A stretch of DNA of 64,000 bases, taken from Alentia gelatinosa. Lineage: Eukaryota > Annelida > Polychaeta > Phyllodocida > Polynoidae. This document shows positions 44,801 to 53,005 of the stretch, piece by piece (the first letter of the stretch is position 1; each line of letters begins with the position of its first letter). The position numbers and the translations under genes were made by a program. The notes beneath the pieces were generated by a model. That model did no database searches. It was not told the DNA's origin and saw only the letters and a program-made list of their open reading frames with translations. Location: NCBI GenBank assembly GCA_950022655.1, contig OX465580.1, positions 4,635,122 through 4,699,121 on the forward strand, written 5' to 3'.

Positions 44801-47800
44801 TTCGTGCCCAGAAGCAGCTTGCAGCAGATATTGATATTGACCGACGAACAGTTTTATCTGGTCCTCGTGCACCTACTCTTAAACATAGAAAGTATAGTGG
44901 TGTAAAGAAAAATGTCATTGACTTCCTCACTAGATGTGAGCACTCCATTACTCTTCCAGGCAAAAAAGATGTTGTGAAAGTAAACAAGAGAAAGGTACAA
45001 AAAGTACAACTAACTGAGTTCATGTACATTCTTCATAAACAGTACAACACTGAATTTCCTAATGCAAAAGTCAGCAGATCTTACTTTTATAGTATCCGCA
45101 GGTCTGCCAAGTACATCCTTCCTGTGTCATGCCGCAATTGCAATGTGTGCTTGTGTGTTAAACACCAAAACTGTGCTCTCAAACTTTATTCTGTTAGAAC
45201 ACTTGGACTGCCAACACTTCCTGATACATTTGTGAAGCAGTCAGAAAATGTCATCCGTGAAAAACTCCTTGCTGCCCCAGAAGTCATTAAGTACCAGCAG
45301 TGGAAGCATGTTGAGGTCACCTATGGTGATCAGCAGGTGTGCAAAAAGTTGAAACTTGTTGACGAGGAGTCCGACAGGGACAATTTCACCACACAGCTTC
45401 TTAGCGACCATACTGTTATGTCACAGCATGTAGAGAAAGTGTATGCCCAACATGGGGCCGCACGCTTTGTACGGTTTGAGCTTCCACATACCCACTGTTC
45501 CATACACATGGATTTTGCAGAAAATTGTAATCCCTATGAGCCACAGCCAGCTTATTATTCTAAAGATCCTGTTACTGTTCATCCCGTAGTGATTCATTAC
45601 AAGGATGACAATGTCACAAAGCTCCTCACTCTTGCTTTGGTTACTGACGACCGATGTCATGATGCCGGTGCTGTATTTGCCTTTCTTAAGGTGATAAATC
45701 AGGTTATTACCAACCAGCTTCCTTTCGTATCTTGGGTCCATTACCTGACCGACAGTCCCTCTTCTCAATACCGTAATAGAAAGATGTTCAGTGTCATTTG
45801 CAAGCACAAGAAACTCTTTGAGAGAGAAGCCACCTGGTGCTATTTTGAGTCCGGTCACGGCAAAGGGTGCCTGCGACGGCATTGGTGCAGCAGCAAAGAG
45901 AATGGCCGACAATGAGGTCAAGAAAGACAACAACATTGAAAATGCAAACCAGTTTGCCGAGGCAGGGAATAAGCAAGAGGGGACATCTGTTCAGTACATA
46001 TGCGTACTGCCAGCGACACTGAATTCTGCTCGTGAAGAACTGTCTTCTCTTACATGCGTTGCTCCTATCCCACGCACTATGCAAACCCATGCTGTTGTTT
46101 GTCCAGAGGAAGGTGTTCTTTGTATTAGAGACATTTTGTGCTACAAAGCATGCTGCTTTGATGTGGAATCTGGCGTGTGGAAATTCACATGTCCTGGTTG
46201 GCAGAGGAGGGTTCCCCGTTTTTCTTCGCCAACGCCAAGTCTTCCTGATGGTGATGCATCTGACGATGTGTCTTTGGATGATGAGGATATCTCGCATGCT
46301 GAGTCAAATGAGGCAACTGTTTCTCCTACAGTTAGCGACACCGAAATCACTTACGAAAAAGAAAGCTGGTTGGCTGTCGTTTACGACAATGAATGGTACC
46401 TAGGCCAGGTGGAACAAAGCCGTATGCTAGATGGAGTCCTACAGTATGAGGTGAACTGTATGGAACAAACAACCTCTTCTCCACCAAAGTTTAAGTGGCC
46501 AGCCAGGAAAGACCTTGAATGGTATGATGGTGAGAGTGTCCTTGTTCAGATATCTCCACCAACTTGCGAAGGAAGCACTCGCAGGAAGATTTACTTCCAG
46601 TTAACTACCAATGACTATGCAGCTATTGAAGCAGCTTTTTCTAAGTATTCAGATTAAATTACCACTCCATACAGTGAGCCATGTATTTAGAAGTTTCAGT
46701 ATGTCTTTTCTCCTTGCCCCATAGCAGTGGTAGATTTACTGCTTCATCAAACTCCAATCCTTCTCATACCATGTCTATGAATGGGGTGAAAACCGTTACC
46801 TCTGGATGAGAGGAAATCTCCTAAGGACTCATCTAAGGACTGGAGGAACAAGGAGATGAGAAAAGCCAGTTTCTGCAAGCGTGAGGCAAAACGCAAGCGT
46901 GTTGAGGGCACTCAAGTTTCCATTTTTTTGTTTTAAACTATTCTTCAGAACTGTTTTTTTTGGTGTTCCCTAGCCCCTTACATATCACCCTATGTTGAAA
47001 GTATGGGGCGTAAACCCTTACCTCCCAAAGAAAGGAAATCATGAACTATTCTTCAGAACTTTTTTTTGGGGCTTCCCTAGCCCACTTGAAAGGGTCTATT
47101 ATCTCCTCTTTCCTATCCACTCAGATATGAACTCTTTTTCTATGTGAAATGGAGAAGTGCATGCATTTTAATTTAAATATTTCCCTCTTTTGCACACTTC
47201 AGGAAGTTTTGGGATATGGTTTTCCAAAGTGCATTGACCTCAGCTTATTTTTAATTTCACTTGGTGTGCGCGGTCTCAGCAACCCATGCGTCGACTCATC
47301 ATAGTCGGAACACAAAAAACACTGCAATCTGTCAACGTCACTGGCAGCCTTTAGTTCTTCCAGAGCGGCAAGTACATCCAAAGAGGCGTGTATCTTCATA
47401 GCACGCCGCACACAATGAAGCATCAAACAAAGGGGCTTCCCTAGCCCACTTAAAAGGGTCTATTATCTCTTCTTAACTATCGTTTTTTCTGCTACTTAGA
47501 CAAGTTGTATTCGATCACTGCATTCGCTAATTTTGTCCAGTCAAAAGATGATCATAGCTCTTTCTTGGTATTACTTTAGTTCTTCCAGGTGATAGAACTA
47601 TTCTTCAGAACTTTTTTTTGGGGCTTCCCTAGCCCACTTAAAAGGGTCTATTATCTCCTCTTAACTATCGTTTTTTCTGCTACTTAGACAAGCTCTTTTT
47701 TGGCCAGCAGTGGTAGATTGACTGCTTTATCAAATCCCAATCCTTCTCACACCATGTCTATGTGGTGTGGGAAGTAAAACATACTCTCTCTGTATAGCTC

Positions 47801-50800
47801 ATTCTTGGTACGCAGTGGTAGATTGACTGCCTAATCAAATCCCAATCCTTCTCACACCATGTCTATGTGGTGTGGGAAGTAAAACATACTCTCTCTGCAT
47901 AGCTCTTTTTTGGCTGGTCGGCAGTGGTAGATTGACTGCCTAATCAAATCCTAATCCTTCTCACACCATGTCTATGTGGTGTGGGAAGTAAAATATACTC
48001 TCTCTACATAGCTCTTTCTTGGTATGCAGTGGTGGATTGACTGCCTAATCAAATCCCAATCCTTCTCACACCATGTCTATGTGGTGTGGGAAGTAAAACA
48101 TACTCTCTCTGCATAGCTCTTTTTTGGCCAGCCAGCAGTGGTAGATTGACTGCTTAATCAAATCCCAATCCTTCTCACACCATGTCTATGTGGTGTAGGA
48201 AGTAAAACATACTCTCTCTGCATAGCTCTTTTTTAGCCAGCAGTGGTAGTTTGACTGCTTTATCAAATCCCATAACTCATAAGTAGTTTATTATAAAATA
48301 AATAGAGGCAGTGCAGGATTATTATATTTTAAGTGCAGGATCAGCAGGTATATACATAGTATTAGAAGGTACTTGAGGTGCAGTATTTACTCTCTTGAGG
48401 GGCATTGCCGCATTAGTAAAATGTAAAAATTGTATTTTTAAAGTGTCAGAATTTGAATAAGTATTAAGCAGTGAGCTTCCATGGGAAGTTTATAATGCTG
48501 TTTTAAAAGTTTGTTATACATTAACATGTCACAAAGTATTACTTCATATATTGTCAAAGTTTTTTTAGCACAATAACGTCCGCTATTAAAAAATATCACG
48601 TCCTATATATCTATGATGTAAACCAAGAATGTCGTATTTCAATGAATAATAAGGGTGAAATTAGTTTTTTTTGCATTTAAAAGTATAGAGAAAAGGTTTG
48701 GAGACATTTTTAAGAAATAAATATGATAAAAAAAGGTTGTTTACTCTATTATGAGTGGCATTAGAAGAAAGAGTTCACCATTTCTTTTAGTTTTTCCAGA
48801 AAAAATAAGAAAAAAGCAAGTTATAAGCATATAAGGTACTCTAATATGTTCTTAAATTGAAGCTCAGGTCTGTTTTCTCCAAAACAACTAATATTTTTTT
48901 TAAAAAGCTCCATATTTCTTAATTGTGATGAAGACAGTGGAAGTGACTCTTATATCACGTCCATTATTAAAAAAATCACGTCCAAGAGATTTATCATGTG
49001 GACACGAAATGTGGTATTCCTAGGAATATTCAGGTGAAAGTTGTTTATTTTTTCATGTGAAAGGATGGAGAAAAGGTTTGCAGAAGGTTTTCAGAAGAAA
49101 ATGTGAGAATATTTTTTTCTTTCCTATATGCTGTTATAGATGAGAGGCAAGAGTTTCAAATTGTTGACAGTTTTTTCAGTTTTAAAGAAGCTCATTGGCA
49201 TTTAAGGTAGTCTTATATGTGCTTAAATTGAAGCTAAGGTATGTATATTGAAAAAGAAACAACAACTTTCAACAAGTTTGTACAGATTTGTGATTTGTGA
49301 TGAAGAAAGTGGAAGTCACTCTTCTATCACGTCCATTATAAAAAAAATCACGTCCAACAGATCTATGATGTGCACACTAAATGTGGTATTTCGAGGAATA
49401 TTAAGGTTCAAGTTAATGTTTTTTTCATTTCAAAGCATAGAGAAAAGGTGTGCAGACACTTTTTAGCACAATGTGTAAGAAAACCATATTCTTTGCCGTG
49501 TTCTGAGTGGCATAAGAAACAATAGTTGTACATTTTTGGTAGTTTTTCTTGGAAAAAAGAAGGTCATTGGCATTTAAGGTAGTGTCATATGTGCTTAAAT
49601 TGAAGCTAAGGTATGTATATTGAAAAAGAAACAACAACTTTTAACAAGTTTGTACCGATTTGGGATTTGTGATGAAGAAAGTGGAAGTCACTCATCTATC
49701 ACGTCCATTATTAAAAAAATCACGTCCAACAGATCTATGATGTGCACACGAAATGTGGTATTTCGAGGAATATTAAGGTTCAAGTTAATGTTTTTTTCAT
49801 TTCAAAGCATAGAGAAAAGGTTTGCAGAAGGTTTTCAGAAGAAAATGTGAGAATATTATTTTCTTTCCTATATGCTGTTATAGATGAGAGGCAAGAGTTT
49901 CAAATTGTTGACAGTTTTTTCAGTTTTAAAGAAGCTCATTGGCATTTAAGGTAGTCTTATATGTGCTTAAATTGAAGCTAAGGTATGTATATTGAAAAAG
50001 AAACAACAACTTTCAACAAGTTTGTACCGATTTGGGATTTGTGATGAAGAAAGTGGAAGTCACTCTTCTATCACGTCCATTATAAAAAAAATCACGTCCA
50101 ACAGATCTATGATGTGCACACTAAATGTGGTATTTCGAGGAATATTAAGGTTCAAGTTAATGTTTTTTTCATTTCAAAGCATAGAGAAAAGGTGTGCAGA
50201 CACTTTTTAGCACAATGTGTAAGAAAACCATATTCTTTGCCGTGTTCTGAGTGGCATAAGAAACAATAGTTGTACATTTTTGGTAGTTTTTCTTGGAAAA
50301 AAGAAGGTCATTGGCATTTAAGGTAGTGTCATATGTGCTTAAATTGAAGCTAAGGTATGTATATTGAAAAAGAAACAACAACTTTTAACAAGTTTGTACC
50401 GATTTGGGATTTGTGATGAAGAAAGTGGAAGTCACTCTTCTATCACGTCCATTATTAAAAAAATCATGTCCAACAGATCTATGATGTGCACACGAAATGT
50501 GGTATTTCGAGGAATATTAAGGTTCAAGTTAATGTTTTTTTCATTTCAAAGCATAGAGAAAAGGTTTGCAGAAGGTTTTCAGAAGAAAATGTGAGAATAT
50601 TTTTTTCTTTCCTATATGCTGTTATAGATGAGAGGCAAGAGTTTCAAATTGTTGACAGTTTTTTCAGTTTTAAAGAAGCTCATTGGCATTTAAGGTAGTC
50701 TTATATGTGCTTAAATTGAAGCTAAGGTATGTATATTGAAAAAGAAACAACAACTTTCAACAAGTTTGTACCGATTTGGGATTTGTGATGAAGAAAGTGG

Positions 50801-53003
50801 AAGTCACTCTTCTATCACGTCAATTATAAAAAAAATCACGTCCAACAGATCTATGATGTGCACACTAAATGTGGTATTTCGAGGAATATTAAGGTTCAAG
50901 TTAATGTTTTTTTCATTTCAAAGCATAGAGAAAAGGTTTGCAGAAGGTTTTCAGAAGAAAATGTGAGAATATTATTTTCTTTCCTATATGCTGTTATAGA
51001 TGAGAGGCAAGAGTTTCAAATTGTTGACAGTTTTTTCAGTTTTAAAGAAGCTCATTGGCATTTAAGGTAGTCTTATATGAGCTTAAATTGAAGCTAAGGT
51101 ATGTATATTGAAAAAGAAACAACAACTTTCAACAAGTTTGTACCGATTTGTGATTTGTGATGAAGAAAGTGGAAGTCACTCTTCTATCACGTCCATTATT
51201 AAAAAAATCACGTCCAACAGATCTATGATGTGCACAAGAAATGTGGTATTTCGAGGAATATTAAGGTTCAAGTTAATGTTTTTTACATTTCAAAGCATAG
51301 AGAAAAGGTGTGCAGACACTTTTTAGCACAATGTGTAAGAAAACCATATTCTTTGCCGTGTTCTGAGTGGCATAAGAAACAATAGTTGTACATTTTTGGT
51401 AGTTTTTCTTGGAAAAAAGAAGGTCATTGGCATTTAAGGTAGTGTCATATGTGCTTAAATTGAAGCTAAGGTATGTATATTGAAAAAGAAACAACAACTT
51501 TCAACAAGTTTGTACCGATTTGGGATTTGTGATGAAGAAAGTGGAAGTCACTCTTCTATCACGTCCATTATAAAAAAAATCATGTCCAACAGATCTATGA
51601 TGTGCACACGAAATGTGGTATTTCGAGGAATATTAAGGTTCAAGTTAATGTTTTTTTCATTTCAAAGCATAGAGAAAAGGTTTGCAGAAGGTTTTCAGAA
51701 GAAAATGTGAGAATATTATTTTCTTTCCTATATGCTGTTATAGATGAGAGGCAAGAGTTTCAAATTGTTGACAGTTTTTTCAGTTTTAAAGAAGCTCATT
51801 GGCATTTAAGGTAGTCTTATATGTGCTTAAATTGAAGCTAAGGTATGTATATTGAAAAAGAAACAACAACTTTCAACAAGTTTGTACCGATTTGGGATTT
51901 GTGATGAAGAAAGTGGAAGTCACTCTTCTATCACGTCCATTATTAAAAAAATCACGTCCAACAGATCTATGATGTGCACACGATATGTGGTATTTCGAGG
52001 AATATTAAGGTTCAAGTTAATGTTTTTTACATTTCAAAGCATAGAGAAAAGGTGTGCAGACACTTTTTAGCACAATGTGTAAGAAAACCATATTCTTTGC
52101 CGTGTTCTGAGTGGCATAAGAAACAATAGTTGTACATTTTTGGTAGTTTTTCTTGGAAAAAAGAAGGTCATTGGCATTTAAGGTAGTGTCATATGTGCTT
52201 AAATTGAAGCTAAGGTATGTATATTGAAAAAGAAACAACAACTTTCAACAAGTTTGTACAGATTTGTGATTTGTGAGGAAGAAAGTGGAAGTCACTCTTC
52301 TATCACGTCCATTATGAAGAAAATCACGTCCAAGAGATTTTTAAACCTTTTTCCTAGAAGCTATTAGGTGAAGAAATAATGCATGGTACATGTTGTAATT
52401 AGACATAAATAAGGTATATAACCTATAAAAGTATTTCTGTTATTTAAAAACGTGACACTTTTGTATTCAGATAGTGAGAGGAAAAAAAAAATCATTTTGT
52501 AATGCCTTGGAGAACACCTTCTGTATGTGCATCTTTGAGGCAGCACAGAAAAAGATTGCATAAGTAGTTCATTATTTCCACTTGTCTATGATATCAGACT
52601 ATGCTTGACATACTGGGTACAAACTTGATGTCTTACAAAAAATAAAATATATTTCTCTATCATCAACTTTTGTATGAGTGTTTTTTCATATGTCGGACGT
52701 GACAGCAATAATATTTACAATTTTTGCAGCCTCACAAAAACTGACCCCCCACTAATATCCCAGTTGAATCATGTTTTCCTAAAACTTGAAAGTGTATATT
52801 TTGCACAAAAGTAAAAGAAAATTTGGTTTGGGCAATTTATTTTTTTTTGCCCCTTTTTACCAAAAGTACATTTTCTGGTGGAATGACCCATAACATGTAG
52901 CCTATGAATTGATGTATGACAATACCTGACGGGGTGGTGTGGAGAAGGATGTTCTGGTTGCTCGAGGTGTTGGTGAAGTATGTAGAATACCTGGGTCTTC
53001 CAT
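32590..53003 (-). CDS. Nine-exon gene of an unnamed family with SANT/Myb-like N-terminus, 3' end missing
   Basis: Nine exons join in one open frame, with GT-AG sites and matching phases at all eight junctions: 53,003-52,926; 39,572-39,323; 38,164-37,563; 36,518-36,297; 35,897-35,219; 34,954-34,808; 34,306-33,944; 33,489-33,135; 32,811-32,590. They give about 972 codons before the last donor. Exon 2 encodes a tryptophan-spaced SANT/Myb-like region. Exons 5-9 carry motifs I recall from unannotated multi-copy proteins of aquatic invertebrates and fish (ADGTDIKVALQESK, GARKQSVSDAERLLSYHV, WHEATDGRGL, HPRASTSDDCETFF). No enzyme motif is recognised. The multi-copy distribution and DNA-binding-like N-terminus suggest transposon origin or domestication, but this is unproven. 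The first intron contains the 13-kb transposon. The ATG may be preceded by a non-coding exon, because a good acceptor lies 3 nt upstream of it. Confidence 0.8.
33135..33489 (-). CDS. Exon 8
   Basis: Begins AHTREGRYPNLTWQSFCDCL; contains GARKQSVSDAERLLSYHV and WHEATDGRGLTEEERSTLN, and ends PDFAYLDINR with donor CCG/GTAAGT, phase 2. Confidence 0.8.
33944..34306 (-). CDS. Exon 7
   Basis: 121 codons, phase 1 to 1 (GCAG/GTACAG). Includes EIQHPAITQAVLKLMIELQS, RHTPESHLDRLRTIVGTFIF and a histidine-rich end (THNVHHDRSDHGHLLKRIA) that could bind metal. Confidence 0.75.
34309..34807. other. Intron 6 of the nine-exon gene
   Basis: AT-rich intron; no repeat boundary or nested gene noticed. The shorter introns between exons 4 and 9 are likewise unremarkable. 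Confidence 0.5.
34808..34954 (-). CDS. Exon 6
   Basis: Encodes TVTDGELFSLRSQGNTRPLH, then IWQLVHYACEAVHRMGKKTL; phase 1 to 1. The final VAG continues directly into exon 7 as VTAAGEAVVEIQ. Confidence 0.75.
35219..35897 (-). CDS. Exon 5: conserved VWLKADGTD region
   Basis: 679 nt, phase 0 in, phase 1 out. Contains VWLKADGTDIKVALQESK, then WNGDVDLRDGKL, a predicted coiled coil (LRAEYEARRQTLRQLVQGRE), and later LIILASDEERQCKPYSVPVQ. The order of these blocks is the hallmark I associate with the unnamed family. Confidence 0.8.
36297..36518 (-). CDS. Exon 4
   Basis: 74 codons, phase 0 to 0, beginning VEEPTDFRMWRETMAN and ending TSPDIQ before CAG/GTAGTA. No recognised motif. Confidence 0.7.
36519..37562. 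other. Intron 3 of the nine-exon gene
   Basis: AT-rich. A short GC-rich patch at 37,170-37,260 contains GGCCTCTAGCGGTA, and a TTAACCCATTCATGCCTAGT word suggests an old MITE fragment. No exon seen. Confidence 0.45.
37563..38164 (-). CDS. Exon 3: end of SANT-like fold and helical region
   Basis: 602 nt, phase 1 in, phase 0 out (CAG/GTACCA). It begins GSIRSKLNKLRQRY, the recognition-helix-like end of the fold, then a Ser-rich linker and helical repeats (LSPQQLSDVLHQSVKLL). Confidence 0.75.
38760..38890 (+). mobile_element. Truncated retroposon 3' tail
   Basis: The stretch GATGAAGGATCAATAAGC...ATGTTGTTAATCTAAGT, then TATCCTGTTATC and TTTGTCTTGGGTTGTGCCTT recurs at 61,635-61,745 inside the Harbinger element. 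It resembles the conserved 3' end of a non-LTR or Penelope-like retroelement. Severely 5'-truncated. Confidence 0.55.
39323..39572 (-). CDS. Exon 2: SANT/Myb-like segment
   Basis: Phase 0 in, phase 1 out. The basic lead (CSRRLSYRE) is followed by W-x-P-S-E-T-K-A-L-V-x-F-V, then TWPGMRATDPYWREAAKWV, the spaced tryptophans of a SANT/Myb-like fold. The fold continues into exon 3 (GSIRSKLNKLRQRYA). Confidence 0.8.
39839..39873 (+). repeat. Left target duplication and TIR of the 13-kb transposon
   Basis: ATAA followed by the 31-bp terminal repeat GGGTCATTCCACCAGAAAAT...TTGGT. Confidence 0.9.
40430..41545. promoter_or_regulatory. Scattered TCACGTCC octamers in the left subterminal region
   Basis: TCACGTCC or its complement GGACGTGA occurs at 40,431, 40,613, 40,988, 41,157, 41,347 and 41,369, with near-matches at 40,595 and 41,536. 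The pair at 41,347/41,369 is inverted around an AT-rich spacer. The same octamer dominates the right-side array, so it is a candidate transposase or host-factor site. Confidence 0.55.
40650..40734 (+). promoter_or_regulatory. Promoter-like patch and possible non-coding first exon of the transposon gene
   Basis: A GC-rich patch in AT-rich surroundings has an exact TGCGCATGCGC palindrome (NRF1-type site) at 40,680. A donor AGT/GTGAGT lies at 40,734, and a strong pyrimidine-rich acceptor (TCTCTTTTTTCAG) lies at 41,870 upstream of the start codon. A spliced 5' UTR is inferred. Confidence 0.35.
41879..42048. repeat. Small MITE just upstream of the transposase start codon
   Basis: GGGCCATCCATGAAGTATGT at the left and ACATACTTCATGGATGGCCC at the right are exact inverts. 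The interior contains C-rich runs. It lies 26 bp before the ATG at 42,075, so it would form part of the 5' UTR. Confidence 0.75.
42075..46657 (+). CDS. DDE-type transposase-like protein of the 13-kb transposon, one frameshift
   Basis: Exons 42,075-42,997, 43,531-43,727 and 43,973-46,657 join in phase (2, then 1), about 1,267 residues. The N-terminus (MGRKPLPPEERKSHKD...) is very basic. A Pro/Ala/Val repeat (about 42,330-42,500), a Ser/Gln repeat (42,690-42,950), a coiled coil in exon 2 (YYKLRLEREARHVAEREVEA) and APGNVPENDVVVL repeats (44,140-44,540) follow. A Cys cluster (CRNCNVCLCVKHQNC) precedes the catalytic-looking core: D in MDFAEN (about 887), D in TDSPSSQYRN (about 967), E in FESGHGKG (about 999). 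The frame then shifts +1 at about 45,865-45,870, within GGCAAAGGGTGCC, and resumes as CDGIGAAAKRMADNE. The C-terminal WLAVVYDNEWYLGQV domain is typical of this family, known as unannotated proteins in cnidarians and other animals. Transposase function is inferred. Confidence 0.75.
43728..43972 (+). other. Intron 2 of the transposase gene, with triplicated 3' splice region
   Basis: The segment TATTGCATTTTTCCCTTTTTCCAG/GCACNTCTCC occurs three times, with AG at about 43,820, 43,892 and 43,972. Only the last leads into the long exon in frame. The other two give short alternative starts, one hitting a stop after about 14 codons. Confidence 0.6.
46660..47695. repeat. Rearranged fragments of the transposon's own 5' gene region
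   Basis: 46,774-46,885 repeats the start of the coding exon with changes (GAGAGGAAATCTCCTAAGGA, GACTGGAGGAACAAGGAGAT). 46,972-47,050 repeats 42,050-42,112 (CACATATCACCCTATGTTGA, ATGGGGCGTAAACCCTTACC). The phrase GGCTTCCCTAGCCCACTTAA recurs at 47,075, 47,430 and 47,620, and CTATTCTTCAGAACTTTTTT recurs near 46,935, 47,045 and 47,590. Confidence 0.65.
47695..48285. repeat. Tandem array of dispersed repeat S (about 110 bp, five to six units)
   Basis: Each unit contains CAGTGGTAGATTGACTGC, CAAATCCCAATCCTTCTCAC and ACCATGTCTATGTGGTGTGG. It is the reverse complement of the dispersed repeat at 10.7 and 16.6 kb, captured into the transposon and amplified. Confidence 0.8.
48500..52340 (+). repeat. 372-bp tandem array with paired TCACGTCC sites
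   Basis: From 48,876 onward the units repeat with an exact 372-bp period (marker positions 49,248, 49,620, 49,992, 50,364, 50,736, 51,108, 51,480, 51,852, 52,224); older, diverged units lie to the left. Two unit types alternate. Type A carries GGTGTGCAGACACTTTTTAG and type B carries GGTTTGCAGAAGGTTTTCAG; the order from 49,248 is A B A B B A B A. Every unit has CACGTCC, then AT-rich spacer, then CACGTCC, 21 bp apart. Frames inside the units (70-76 codons) are repeat by-products. Confidence 0.9.
52859..52893 (-). repeat. Right TIR and target duplication of the 13-kb transposon
   Basis: ACCAAAAGTACATTTTCTGG...GACCC is the exact inverse of the left TIR, followed by ATAA. Confidence 0.9.
52926..53003 (-). 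CDS. Exon 1 of the nine-exon gene
   Basis: 26 codons beginning MEDPGILHTSPTPRATRTS, ending CAG/GTATTG in phase 0. Ser/Thr/Pro-rich. The acceptor GTTTTCAG sits just before the ATG, implying an upstream exon. Confidence 0.65.
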
Positions 53004-53005
53004 TA

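Larger units (their letters stand above)
39843..52889 (+). mobile_element. 13,047-bp DNA transposon with 31-bp TIRs, ATAA duplication
   Basis: The terminal inverted repeats at 39,843-39,873 and 52,859-52,889 are identical over 31 bp and begin GGGTCATTCCACCAGAAAAT. ATAA flanks both sides (39,839-39,842 and 52,890-52,893). The element carries one gene (42,075-46,657), a promoter-like patch near 40,680, a nested small MITE, a 110-bp array (47,695-48,285) and a 372-bp array (48,500-52,340). GGACGTGA/TCACGTCC octamers occur near both ends. It sits in intron 1 of the antisense nine-exon gene. A 4-bp duplication and the transposase motifs would suit a Sola-type element; other 4-bp families (Ginger, Academ) are not excluded. 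The TIRs being identical argues for recent insertion. Confidence 0.9.

Noticed and set aside
49248..52241. Eight near-identical 70-76 codon frames (MKKKQQLSTSLYRF...)
   Set aside because: Each is confined to one 372-bp tandem unit, overlaps other frames in the same unit, and varies by stop position; no sign of protein-level constraint.
48876..52320. CRISPR-like array
   Set aside because: Repeats are 372 bp without short unique spacers, in a eukaryotic transposon; it is a tandem satellite.
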